A stretch of DNA of 64,000 nucleotides from Loripinus fragilis (lineage: Eukaryota > Mollusca > Bivalvia > Lucinida > Lucinidae). Position numbers and translations under genes: made by a program. The DNA lies in contig OZ026522.1 in the NCBI GenBank assembly GCA_964019695.1, forward strand, positions 17,296,687 to 17,360,686. The letters are read 5' to 3'. Under the pieces are notes generated by a model, which did no database searches, was not told the DNA's origin, and was given only the letters and a program-made list of their open reading frames with translations. Shown here piece by piece: positions 19,942-31,640 of the stretch; position 1 is the first letter of the stretch, and every line of letters begins with the position of its first letter.

Positions 19942-20484
19942 CAAGGAAGACTCGGATCATCCTGCGCATCCTCACAGTCTGATTAGAGTTTTCGATGGTA
20001 CTCGACAGGTAACGAAAGTACCAATGTTTCTTCAGGCAGAAAACTAAGATTGGTCAGATTGAGCAGATAATGAGCAGCAACATGAGATTTCCAACAGTGT
20101 GGTATGTGTGACCGGCAAAGGCTCAGACCAGCCTGTACATCCTCACAGTCTGATCAGAGTTTTCGATGGTACTCTACGGGTAACGAAAGTACCAATGTTT
20201 CTTCAGTCAGAAAACTAAGATTGGTCAGATTGAGCAGATAATGAGCAGCAACATGAGATTTCCAACAATGTGGTATGTGTGACCGGCAAAGGCTCAGACC
20301 AGCCTGCTCATCCTCAAAGTCTGATCAGAGCACTTGCTACTCGCTTGAATATTCTATGCCAGTTAAGCTACAAGTCGAACAACATTTCTAAGAATTTCTA
20401 AGCTTAAAAGGGGGCTGCACAGGCTCGTCTGAGTCTACACTTGTAAAAAAATGCCACATTGTTGGAAATCACGTGTCGCGGCTC
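19942..20484 (+). mobile_element. 237-bp MITE family copy with 171-bp tandem duplication at its left end
   Basis: TTCGATGGTACTC is at 19991 and 20162, and CATGAGATTTCCAACA at 20081 and 20252, both 171 bp apart. A segment spanning flank and MITE left end is therefore repeated before a complete element (20243-20484) that ends GTGTCGCGGCTC. Confidence 0.75.
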
Positions 20485-20557
20485 ATATATAGACTGTTTT
20501 GAATCTTCGCTGTAAACCCATGCCAAGTTGTACCTCATACTGGAGACTGAATCATAT

Positions 20558-20789
20558 GAGCCTCGGCGCGATAAAACCTGTCTTCTTAGTTTCCGAAAAA
20601 TGAGACTCAGCCCAGTCTCCTCAGCTACAGGGACTAGCTAGAGAATTGAAGTTTCGCAAGATTTATACTTTCCAAAAAGCGAATAACAAAGGGTGCTGAT
20701 CAGACTGCGCGGATGCGCAGGCTGGCAGGCTGGTCTGCCCCTGTATTGTTCACAAACCTCCGAAGACAGGTTTTCTCATGTCGAGGCCC
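20558..20789. mobile_element. MITE family D, copy 2
   Basis: Left end GAGCCTCGGCGCGATAAAAC then CTGTCTTC is inverted at the right end as GAAGACAGGTTTTCTCATGT then CGAGGCCC. About 232 bp, with GCTGATCAGACTGCGCGGAT inside. Confidence 0.7.
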
Positions 20790-22187
20790 AAGTAATAAAA
20801 GATTGGATGGTCCATTGTATATATTGAGGAGTCACAGGAATATAATATTCGAACAATTAGAGTAGACTCTGGTGAATGTGGCATTCGTAACTCAATGGCG
20901 CATATCATTCATGGAATTCATCTACCAGCAGAACATTCACATTGATATACTTAAGGACTTTGAAAACGCATCACCAAGATTAAATCCTTTATTTCACAAA
21001 CCCTGAGAATATCAGCAAGATCATTTTTATTGAATATTATAGTCTGACCACCTTGTAGTGTGTTCTAGAAAATTCATGGTTGTAAATTTACTCTAAGGTA
21101 TTGAAAACATATCCGTTTAAGACAGGGGTGGTCGATTTTGAAGGACAAAAATTCAGATGCAAGTTAACACGCTTTAGTTTTGTTTCCTGATTCAACAGAT
21201 TTGCGTCCTTTGCTTCTTTCTCGATTGCACATTCATCATTGAAAGATTAGAAATAGATTGACAATTCGGTATGCTCAAAATAACACCCCTTTAAAATACC
21301 GAAGTACCCCACCCACCCTGATTACTATAGTCTAGTAATAAAATTCAACGTTTTGGGCCTTTCAAAGTTTCGATTTTTTACGTCCGGTTTTATTGGAAGA
21401 GGTTAATGGCATACACAAATGACAGAGTATGCATAAGTTACGCTTGTGTCACGTGTTTTTGTATTGTGCAAGTGACGTTAACGTAATTTTTAAGACGTTA
21501 TCGATCACATGACAGCATATCTCCTGCCACGATTTACATCAAAACGTCTTCCCCACATGGCTGCCAGTGTATGTATTCAATATCAGTAGTCAAGGCGTGC
21601 ATAAAGGTAACTTATGGAAATGTTTCTAAAAAGGAGCTATAAAATGATAATCAAATTTGACGTTTATTTTCGAAATATTGAAGTTATCAATTACTTTTAA
21701 TTAGAAAAAAGTATATAAACTCTTTTTGTGATATGGTATCATACACGCCACAGTTTAAACATAAAAAATAATCAAAAAAGCTTCATTGGATTGTGCAGAA
21801 ATATGCTGGATGCAGAATGCACCCATGTGACGTCATCAGCAGCGTCGCGTGATAGTGCAGCCAAATTAACGAGTGATTCATACCAAGACTGGGTTGCACA
21901 TTAAAACCTGCGAGTAATTTTCATTCTCATATACGGTTTGCAAGAAAAGTGCTCAAATATGGTGATGCATTTTCAAAGTCCTCTAGTATATATTAACAAA
22001 GTTTAAGAATCTGTCTGCTTTCATATATGTGGCGTATTATATGTATGCATAATCTAAAAAGGCTGCAATTTATCATAAATAACAAAATTTTAATTTTAAG
22101 ATTTCTGCTTTCAAATATATGTTGACTTGCATGAACATCTAAGCATAAAACTGCTATTGGGGAATTTCATCATATGCTGCTGAATTT
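20790..22187. other. Intergenic, nothing recognised
   Basis: About 1.4 kb of AT-rich sequence without a repeat or frame I can support. Confidence 0.4.
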
Positions 22188-22310
22188 TGCAAGCAGTTTG
22201 GACTCAGGTCAGGCCTGACAGAATGTCAGTCCTGATCTGGATTTAAACCATTTGACACTCTGATAGTGTTGTTTAAATTTTGATTGTGAAAAAGAAGTCA
22301 GCAGACAAGC
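22188..22310 (-). repeat. Degenerate copy of the family H hairpin repeat
   Basis: AGCAGTTTGGACTCAGGTCA and the inverted TGATCTGGATTTAAACCATT form an imperfect hairpin. CACTCTGATAGTG and GCAGACAAGCAAAG follow, like the family at 4555 and 40263 in reverse. Confidence 0.45.
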
Positions 22311-23179
22311 AAAGAAAAATTATGAAAATTCCATATTTATTACACTATTAAATGACTGACAATTGTGACTTTGAAGAAAATGGGTCCAGGTTCAAAACAG
22401 GATTGACAATGTTGTTTTGTCTTAAATGAAGATGTTAAACTGCAAAAATAGGCAGAGTGACTTTGTCACTATAAAATTGGCTTCAGCGAGAGACTTGTTA
22501 CTTGCAAACAACAACGGTGCAGACCAGACTGCACAGTCTGATCAGCACATTTGTTTCTTACTTTCGGAAAAGTTGAGTACCTTAACGTCTTACAGTTAAA
22601 ATTACAATATTCTAGGCAAAGCCTTTTGCTTAGAAGGCTTGTTTGAACTTTATAGGGTTGCAAACTTCTTAAGACAAGTTTTCTCTCAAGGAGACCTGGC
22701 TAGTAGGTATCATTTGTTTAAATTATTAACTTGGGCTCTGCTTTGTTGAAACAAGTTGAAACATCATTATTTTCTAGTTGTGTAGCAAAACATGCTGGCT
22801 TGTTAACATGGCTAATGGTGTCCTGTCTCCTATTCCACATATAGGTAAGTTTTACGTCTTAAGATATTCTAGGAATGATTTTAAAAATGTTCATACATTT
22901 ACTCAATAAACCACATGATAAAATATATTTGTTTTCTCAATGATTTGTCAGTACTACCTTGGGGAGAGATTATCTCAACGCGAATGAATTTTCATTCATC
23001 TATCCATAGACTTCCCGTGTTTGTGGAGATATTATTTGTGAGATATTATGGCATTTTCGTCTGAACTTATCAGGATATTGTACTAGTAGTCTAATTATAC
23101 ATTGTATATAGTCAAATCTCATCAACTTCTCGGGACTTGATGTTTTATTTCGAACTATCAGTTGGTTGTATTATACAGA
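22311..23179. other. Intergenic, minor MITE remnants
   Basis: A short CAGACTGCACAGTCTGATCAG palindrome near 22523 resembles the core of the 237-bp MITEs, and AAGACAAGTTTTCTCTCAAG near 22670 resembles a family D end. Nothing else is definable. Confidence 0.4.
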
Positions 23180-23810
23180 GTGTCCCAGAAAAATAGTAAC
23201 CAATTTTCAACTCATTATCTCTCTAAAATTATTCATCGACTATAAAAGATTTATAGACCGGTTTGTAGGTACAGCAGTAGACAACACTTTTGTAAAATTA
23301 CAGTTTATATGTTTTCTTGGATTTGGAGACATTGCATCATTACTGAAGGCACCATGTTTTCAATTTCCCCCAAAAATTGGATAATGGATAAAATAAGTAC
23401 ATTTAATGAAATTGGCATTTTCTCATTTATTCATCACAAAATCTGTCACCAAGCTGTTTAAACCAAATAGAATTAAAGAAAATATATAAAGTTTTGTATT
23501 ACACGTAAAATATCACATTGTAAGAGGAATTTACCTGGAAGAACTTGGCAAAGAAAAGACATATTGGTCATCCCAAAAATAAATTATGAACAAGATAAAT
23601 GTGTGAAAAATTTGTTTCTGGGGGGAATTTAAACAGGGTGCTTTCAGTTTTTACGCAATATTTCAAAATGTATAAAAGCAATTGAGCTTAAACTTTTACA
23701 TAAATGTGAATAAATAATATGCCTGATAGCTGGTATATAAAACTCACCACAGGTTGAATAGTATAAGAGGTATAAGGAGCTGAAAATGGGTTTCATTATG
23801 TCTGGGACAC
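23180..23810. mobile_element. DNA element with GTGTCCCAGA termini
   Basis: GTGTCCCAGA at 23180-23189 is exactly inverted as TCTGGGACAC at 23801-23810, about 630 bp apart. GTGTCCCA-type termini are common in mariner-like elements. The open frame at 23166-23384 has no recognisable transposase motif, so I call this non-autonomous or decayed. Confidence 0.5.
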
Positions 23811-23957
23811 CATGTAGGGAGGTCGACATAATAATATATAAGCTCAAAAATGAGTATTATCAGAGATGTTTTCAATCATACAGATGTTTTGGATGCGTTA
23901 AAGAAATGTCTCAAAGACTAAATTGTTATCCAAAAAGATAATAAATAGTTTATCTGA

Positions 23958-24233
23958 CATGCGCGGATTCACAATTTTTTCTTTGATGATGATGGAAAGG
24001 GGATCCAAATACCACTAGAAGTGGGCTATTATCAGCCCGCCATCGTAACACCATTTAAATGGCGTTTCGCTGGCAGGCAGATAATGGCCCAAAATCGAAT
24101 GCTGGCTTGGTAGCTTTGTGACTTTTCAGGGGATCTGGACCAGTATTGCTATAAAACCCTTTATTTTGGTGATTTTTGACGGGGGGGGGGGGTAAGATTC
24201 GGATCCCTTGTCCCTCCGCTGGATCCGCACATG
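23958..24233 (+). mobile_element. MITE family E with internal hairpin, copy 1
   Basis: Starts CATGCGCGGATTC and ends CTGGATCCGCACATG. The middle is a palindrome (GGGCTATTATCAGCCCGCCA, CCATTTAAATGG, CGCTGGCAGGCAGATAATGG). A run of more than ten G lies near 24180-24192. Two more copies are at 32298 and 32975. Confidence 0.65.
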
Positions 24234-24773
24234 TCTGAATCCAGTGTTTCCCAAATTTATTTCGAATCAGAGAGTATTAAAAAAAAATGGGGGCTCAAAT
24301 TTACGAGGTTAACTGTACCTAGGGCATTAATTCCATTTTGTCAACAAATATTACTCTGTCTGTGGCTATGTTCGATTTTATTTTTTTTTTCTCGTATTCC
24401 TGGTCGGAGAAGTTTCTTTTCAGCCTAATATCTTCGTCTAACGGTCTTGAGCTCGTGTGACTGATTGGTTTTTGTCAACAAATATGGCTTCAAGTGTCAA
24501 TCACTGACATTACTGGTTATCTTATTGGCATCTAAACCATTTAGTCTGAGTTTTTTTACCCAACCTTGAATGTTCTCCCAGTGGTCCAGCTACCCTCTTT
24601 GCTTGAATGTTTAAACATACTTTATCTATCGGTCTCTTCGAACACAAAAAAGTATCACTGCTGAGATAATTATTATTTTACAATGTGTACAGCTCACATC
24701 AAAACATATAGTGTGGACTGAGTATTGGAATACCTTATCCTTTTCCAGGCATTTTACCTCACATTCCATGCAT
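24234..24773. other. Intergenic, nothing recognised
   Basis: Only short frames without motifs. Confidence 0.4.
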
Positions 24774-25019
24774 GAACCATGTCATGTGATTTCCAACAAT
24801 GTGTTATATGCGTTATATGTTAAATGTGTTATATGCGACCAGCAAAGGCTCAGACCAGCCTGCGCATACGCGCAGCCTGATCAGAGCCTTTGTGAGTCCC
24901 TTGACTATTTTATAAGTGTTAAGCTACTGACCGAACAGCATTTGGGGTTTCTAAGCTAAAGAGAAGGCGGGCTCTATTCATGTTAAAATACCACATTGTT
25001 GGAAATCATGTCGCGGCTC
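24774..25019 (+). mobile_element. 237-bp MITE family, copy with small internal expansion (246 bp)
   Basis: GTGATTTCCAACAATGTG is followed by a short duplication of GTTATATGC that accounts for the extra length. Palindrome core GCGCATACGCGCAG and end ATGTCGCGGCTC are present. Confidence 0.75.
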
Positions 25020-25104
25020 AGTCAGTTTAGCCCACACATTTGTTTTGAGAAGTTGTGCCTGTCTAAAATCAGCGAGTATGGCTAGGAATTTTAACAATAA
25101 CATA

Positions 25105-25330
25105 TCACATTACAATAAGTGGCACCATCAGGAAGAGACACAAAACACAGACAGTCGCATGAGAGCACAAACACAAAGAGAAACATCCAGCTCTCTTCCT
25201 CGACACTGTTTACAAAACTAGAAATGACATTAAGAACTTCATTTCCAATCAAGGACCCAACACAAAACTTCCAACACAACGTTGGAGTCACACCAAAGAA
25301 TGAATCCACAACATAGTTACGACCTTTCAA
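25105..25330 (+). repeat. Low-copy repeat related to 19725-19905
   Basis: See the similarity described for the 19725 copy. The plus frame here stays open for 65 codons (25119-25316) beginning Met-Ala-Pro-Ser-Gly-Arg, basic and Ser/Thr-rich, with no known domain. Confidence 0.4.
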
Positions 25331-25399
25331 TGGACAGTAGCTCGGCCACCTGGGGAGATTAGCTGGGCTGTACGAAATACAATTTTAGCAACATGTTGG

Positions 25400-25585
25400 T
25401 AATCACCATGGCATCAGAGCTGGCATCCTAGTCTATGTTGGTGTCACTCACATTGCTAGTCCCTACGGCATCTGAGCTGGCATCCTAGGCTAGTTTGGCA
25501 TCACAAGCATTGCTACATGTAATAACCATGACATTCCAGCTGGCTTCCTCGTCAGTGTTGGTGTCACTCACATTGCTTATCATGC
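25400..25585 (+). repeat. Three-unit degenerate tandem repeat, about 60-70 bp
   Basis: GCATCAGAGCTGGCATCCTA, GCATCTGAGCTGGCATCCTA and ACATTCCAGCTGGCTTCCTC start successive units. Each contains GTTGGTGTCACTCACATTGC or a variant. Confidence 0.7.
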
Positions 25586-25798
25586 TGAAAATAGGAAAAT
25601 GACCATTTTGGAACACATTAGAGACATTAGAAAGATAAATTAAAATAAAGCACAAGCAAATACCAAAGAGATAATTTAACAGATATTGTATCATGACTTT
25701 GTCGTCTTTCCTTTAGTCTATGCTGTTCAATAATTTCCACAAGACCCTATAAATGGTGGAGCTTATCATTGATTTGAATACATGATGAATAAATTAAA

Positions 25799-25986
25799 AG
25801 GTGGTTGTTTTATTGATCATGAAACAAGTATTTTATTGCACAAATAATCGTGAGTAAACAAATATTCCCTCTTGTAGGGGGAAACTCGTCTTAGACTTGG
25901 CCCACCTACAACAGGGAATATTTGTATATACACTCGTAATATTGTACAATAAAGCTCACATAGGAACTTTATCATGACAACCAACC
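25799..25986. mobile_element. Fold-back element with about 85-bp arms
   Basis: GGTGGTTGTTTTATTGATCA on the left and TATCATGACAACCAACC on the right are inverted. Inner parts (AAACAAATATTCCCTCTTGT and CTACAACAGGGAATATTTGT) pair strongly. Confidence 0.65.
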
Positions 25987-26531
25987 AATTCATTTTATTT
26001 TGTATTTAGCTGTGCTGATATCTAATTCCTTAAACTTCGGTCTCACAAAGCCTTAATAGCAATTTCTCTATTTAATGACTATTTTGGCGGTCATTTTTAA
26101 GCAAAGATATAAGCTGATTAAATGCTATATTTTTACACTTGGGTTATTCTCTTAATTAACCAAACCGAAGAAATTGGTGAAAAACAACTTTCAGTTTTTG
26201 CCTCCATATGGCGCCAAATTAGCCCCCTCTTAATATGTCCAACTAAATACATGTACCTTTGTGCTGTCCGTACCTTCTCTATGGATTGCAATTGAACTCA
26301 GCACTTTTTATGGAAACGCCAGAACTACCTGTATAGCTGAGCTCTTGCAAATCTATGTTCTGTATTGTCTTTGTACCATCAAATAGTTTTAACCCTGTGT
26401 ATGCTAATGGATTCTTCCTTCTGGGTTGATAAAATACTTTTTGGACAGTCCATTGTGAACATCTGGGGGTATCTGGTTATACTTTTGAAAACAAATTGTA
26501 TTCTTTTGTCTGAATATCTTTTTTTACCTAT
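25987..26531. other. Intergenic, nothing recognised
   Basis: AT-rich, with no supported feature. Confidence 0.4.
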
Positions 26532-26598
26532 ACAAACAGTAAAGACTCAGATGAAATGCCGCACTATGCGGCATTTCATCAAGGTCTTCACTGTTTCT
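26532..26598. repeat. 67-bp hairpin repeat (family P)
   Basis: ACAAACAGTAAAGACTCAGA and the inverted TCAAGGTCTTCACTGTTTC flank ATGCCGCACTATGCGGCAT. It lies directly against the left end of the large fold-back starting at 26600. Confidence 0.75.
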
Positions 26599-28752
26599 AC
26601 AAATACCCTTTATAGGCCAGGAACTTTAACATTTAAGGTCAAGATAATTCCTTGAGAAATTATTTTAGCACCAAAGCATAGGGTTGTGTAGTGTAAATAA
26701 CCATAAAAAAGTCCTCAAAAAATATCGGTGCCAAATTCAAGAAAATAAAGATTTAAGATTTTATCATTAGTGGGTGGGGTACCTGAAAACTGGAAATAAT
26801 GATTTTTGACAAAATATGCTTATAAATTTCACATTCTTTTTAAGAAAATGCTGAATAAATCAGATTTGGATGGATTTCTGATTATAAGTGTGTAAATTGA
26901 GTGGCCAGCAGAGAACATATTCGTTTCCATGGCAACCCATAATCCTAAATAATGGAGGTGTGCCAACAAAAATATGCATATCTCAGTATCAATTCATCCT
27001 AAAATACTAAATTTGGTACCAAATTATTTCTTAGTTATCTAACGTTTTCCTGACTGTTTCATATCCAAATTATCTAATTTGTATATACATGATTATTTAT
27101 GAGAACATGAGACATTAGAGAAAATTGCAGAAAGTTAAGGGGATATACCTACAAAATATCCTGTATCTTAACTGCTAATTTAACTACAGGTCACAAATTG
27201 GTACAAATTTAATGCTGAGACATTGTCCCTTTACACAGTGGTTTAATATGCAATTTTAATTATTTTCATATCCATCAATGCCAATGAAAACATAAGAAAT
27301 AAGAGAAAATTCTAAGAAAAACCACGGGGTATACCTACAAAATTGATTATATTTCAGCTACCAATTTCCCTAGATTACCAAACATGGTACCAAACTAATA
27401 CCAAGATACAACCCTTTTATCAGGTGGTTTACATGTAAATAATTAGCCTTAAATATCTATGACTATTGATAAAAACGTAAGGTATTATTGAAAAACGCAG
27501 ATAAATTAAGGGGGTATCATTACAGAATTACTCATATCACAACTGCTAGTTGCCCTGAGTTACTGAACATGGTTCTGAATTGATGCTAAGACACATTCCT
27601 TTTATCCATTGGTTCAACGTGAGAGTAATCTAAATTCGATCTTCATGATTATTAAAGTATACATAAGAAATCACAGAAAAATCGCAGAAAAATTAAGGGG
27701 GGTATACCTAGAAAATTACTAATATCTCAGCTGCTAATTGCCAAAGAGCAGCAAATATGGTATTAACATAATGCTAAGACATAGAGCCTTTATCATATGT
27801 TCTTTATTGGAAATATTTGAATTGCAAAATCACCATTATTAATAAAAAAAAAAGTATTTGAAATGAGAAAAAAATGAAAATTTTATAGCGGTGTACCCAC
27901 AAAATAACCACTACCTCAGGTGCTGTAATTCTTAAATTACTAAAAATTGCCCAAATAGTTCCGTTCTGCTAGCCAAGATGGCAGTCAGAGCTCTAGATAA
28001 GAAATATTTTAAACGACAAATGAACTACATTGTACTGGTCCAAATTGGGAAGCATTTCATACAATTTAAAATGACATTCCTTGTAAGGCCTTCTACTAAA
28101 GCTACCAAACCAGTTCTACTCTTCTGAACATTATAATCACCAGAGCTAAAAATAGAACTCTTTATACAACATCTTATCCATTGATCAAGATTCAGAATAA
28201 TTGCAAAAAATGTTTCAGATTGATCTATGTACCTTATATTGCCCAAAATCATTAACCTATGCTTAACAAAGTGCCCCCAGGGCTACGATTCAGGTGAGAG
28301 TTCCAGAGACACCCATGATTGCCCTCTTGTTCAATATTATATGGGGATTCCCCCTTTTTGGCCATATTTTCCCCATTCATCCCATATATATATATTTTTA
28401 GAAAACAAATCAGACCTACCTACCTTATTTTAATTTTCCAGTCAATAGTAAACTCACATTTTTTGGCCTAGGTAATTTTGTATGTATACTCTCCTATTTA
28501 TTTCTGCGATTTTTCTATCATTTCAAATGTTTCATAAATTCATATGCACATAAAATTAGATCATATGCATATTGAACCACATGGTATAAGGACTATGTCT
28601 AAGCATCAATTAAGAGCTGAGCTTGGTAAATTAGGGCATCTAGCAGCTGCGATATGAGTAATTTTGAAAGCATATCCACTTATTTTTTTTCCTGAGATTT
28701 GTCTATTATTTCCAATATTTCATTGATACCCGTGAATATTACACAGTGATTT

Positions 28753-28906
28753 CATGCCTGTTTGTAGTATAGTCCAAACTATTACTCCGAGGTACCGTGG
28801 ACAACCTGAGGCACTATTGCACAAGGCCGAAGGCCGAGTGCAATAGTGCATCAGGTCGTCCACGGTACCGAAGGGTAATAGTTTGACTATACTACAAACA
28901 GGCATG
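28753..28906. repeat. 154-bp near-perfect palindrome
   Basis: CATGCCTGTTTGTAGTATAG on the left is matched by CTATACTACAAACAGGCATG on the right. The stem continues through GGTACCGTGGAC to a loop at AAGGCCGAAGGCCGAG. The pairing is about 90 percent over roughly 70 bp. Confidence 0.8.
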
Positions 28907-28916
28907 GTATAACTGT

Positions 28917-29362
28917 TTTATTACCCAACCATTTTTATGAAATACTTAGTAGCGTTTCTTGAATGGAGTTGCTGTAGACGATGCGGTTTTGTTGCAAAAC
29001 AGAAAATTCACCAAATCTGCTCAATTTAGGTCTCAAAATGTTCTGCTCGTTCTAACTAAGAAAATGAGTACCCACACTTTATGTTTCTGACCATAAACAA
29101 CGAATTTATTGGAGTTTAATTGCCGAAGCATGGCTCATTTTCACCTTTGTTGCCAGCGTCTCCTGTTATAAACCAACCGTACACGCGCATCGTTGTGGCA
29201 CATGTCGATAAGCGCCTGTGTGGTTTTAACAGCGAAGCGGGAATCCAGGCCAAGGTATAGTGCCAGTCAATAGTCAAAAATATTGACTGGGCAATAGTTC
29301 AGTGACCCATGACATAGCAAAAATAGACAATTACTCCGTATATAGACGGTTGGGTAATAAAT
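28917..29362. mobile_element. MITE-like element with TTATTACCCAACC termini
   Basis: TTTATTACCCAACC at 28917-28930 is inverted as GGTTGGGTAATAAA at 29348-29361. About 445 bp, with no ORF. It abuts the 154-bp palindrome, and the two may be parts of one compound insertion. Confidence 0.55.
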
Positions 29363-30835
29363 AAATTTAGTCATTTGAATGTTGAACAAGTGGGTAAAAG
29401 AATTTTGAGATATGAATTTACGACACCTTTTTTCCCCTTGTTTTTCTTTTTGACAAATTTTCTCTCTTCTACATTTTCATTAATATTGATGGATATGACA
29501 ATTAGGTAATTTACATATTTAACCAGAGTAGAAGAGCTTTGTCTCAGCATTGATTTGGTACCAGTTTTATATACTAGAGCAATAAACAGCTGAGTTGTAT
29601 ACTCCATTTTTTCCTGAGTTTCCTCTCTAATTTCATAAATATTCATGAATACTCTAATGAGATAATTTGCATACCAGACAGTCCTGAAAAAAATCTATGA
29701 CTAAGATTTAGTTTGATATCAAGTTTAGTATTCTTGGGTGAGTTGCTGTTGAGATATGAGTATTTCTGTAGGTAAATTCCATTCTTTAGAATTATTTTAT
29801 AGGTTGTCAGAGAAACCATTCAATTTCACATAACCCAAATGGGTTAAATTTTGAGGACAATACTTTTGTATTTTGGTGGTCCAGATGAACAATATGGCAT
29901 CCAGTAGAAATTGTATATGTGTGTAAGGTAGGTCTACTATCACAGGTTCCAAATTCCTAGTCGTTGGCATCCAGTAGTAATGGTCATAGGGGTGTAAGGT
30001 AGGTCTACTATCACAGGGTCCAAGTTTCTAGTTGTTGCTTCCTGTTTTTCTCTCCAATGATTTTCCTATCATTTTTCAGGTTTTCATAAATATTCATGAA
30101 TATGCAAATGAGGTAATTTACATCTAGAACCACCAGATGAAAGAACTTGTCAAATTGTATCACTTATGATATAGCAACATACAATGTACATCAGTGATGT
30201 TTTCGGGCAGAAATCAGTTAATCTACAGGTATTTTTTTTCAAATTTTCCCATATTTTAAAGTTCTCATCAATATTCATGAATATTCAAATTAGAAAATTT
30301 GCATATCTGACTAAGTAATAAAAGATCTATGCCTAGGCTTTAATTTGGTACCAAGGTTAGCAGTCTAGACTAAAAAGCAGCCGAGTTATGGTTGTTTTTG
30401 TAGGTACACCCCCATTCAGGAGAATAGCATTATGGGTTGCCATGGAAACCATGCATTTAGACATAGCTGGAATAAAAAAAATCTGGGGACAAATTTTTGG
30501 GGCATGACTGGGTCTCCAATGAACAATCCAACACCCATTGAAACTTGTCCTGGGGTAGCAAGGTAGGTCAAATTAGATCCTATGGTACCAGTAACATGAT
30601 ATTGATTGCCTGTTTTCAGCGATTTTTCTTCATTTTTCGTATTTTTTTCACCCCCCAAAAATACCATTTCCCCTCGGATATTTTTTGAGGACTTTTTTTC
30701 TATAAAACAGGACACCTTCCTGATACTAAAACTGTTGATAACATTTCTCAAGGAATTAGTTTTGGGTCAAGGGTCATTTTTGGCTAATATTACTGGCCTA
30801 TTAGGGATTTTCCGTATACAAAGGGTTTAAATATG

Positions 30836-31588
30836 TATCTTTATGAGTTCCATAGTTTTTTAGAGTTTGTAATCAATTACATAATTTATGTTTGTTTTGA
30901 CGAATAATAAATCTGCTACTGCTACGTGTCATCTCTACTTAACCCAAAGTCCCTATATCTACTATACACAGCGTACATGTACCCATAGAAATCTATATGA
31001 AGCATTTGTAAATGGATTGTATATTTCTTTCATTACACTTTCAGTGGACAGACCCATTATGTCAGCGACTAACAACTGCCCTACTATGGAAAAATGATCA
31101 CCATAAAAGAATGTTAGCAGAGGCTCCAACCTGCATCCTCATGATTTTAACCGAGATGTAAATGATTTTAAAAGAAATTTAAAAGCTGCAATTTAATAAT
31201 GAGCACCATCAAAACAAAGCACTATGTCAGTCTGAACTCCCATCATGTGCGATCAGAGTGCATGGTGCCTGCATTGAACCATCGGTTCTAAATTCTATAG
31301 ACATAGATACATGTACCATTGAGCACACAGCGAAAACTGATCAGACTTGGTTGATACAGATCCAGGCTGATCTACAGATTGAAAACTAACCAGATTGTTT
31401 CTCTGATTCACAGATCACTAAACCCTAAAGCCTTTGATTGATTTGTCAGTTAGTGGCTTAGTTCGACGTTAGTGCTGAAATAAGTATAAAGTCAAACTAC
31501 CGGGCAAGCACGTACATGATCGTACATTTAATAATTTGGCAACGCATTTAAGCCTTTGTATATGAGAAACCCCTGAACTGATACTTTT
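30836..31588. other. Intergenic, nothing recognised
   Basis: No supported feature. Confidence 0.4.
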
Positions 31589-31640
31589 ACAAACAGTGAA
31601 GACCCAGATGAAATGCCACATTACGTGGCATTTCATCAAG
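31589..31640. repeat. Broken family P hairpin
   Basis: ACAAACAGTGAAGACCCAGA, ATGCCACATTACGTGGCAT and TTTCATCAAG are present, but the closing CTGTTTG arm is missing where the family G element begins. Confidence 0.65.

Larger units (their letters stand above)
26600..30835. mobile_element. Giant fold-back of convergent 185-bp repeats, copy 1
   Basis: The outer arms (about 26600-26735 and 30665-30835) are inverted copies: TAGGCCAG, AATTCCTTGAGAAAT and AAAGTCCTCAAAAAATAT on the left recur reversed on the right. Between them, about 185-bp units read inward from each side: ATATCTCAGCTGCTAATTG, GGTACCAAATTAATGCTAAG and GGGGTATACCTACAAAAT occur every 183-190 bp from 26976 to 27906 on plus, then in the opposite sense from about 28440 to 30600. 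Later insertions sit at 28753-28906 and 28917-29362. No transposase frame is seen. Confidence 0.65.

Noticed and set aside
30416..30830. Opposing frames of 111 and 74 codons
   Set aside because: They lie in the right arm of the giant fold-back; the same DNA appears inverted on the left without an open frame.
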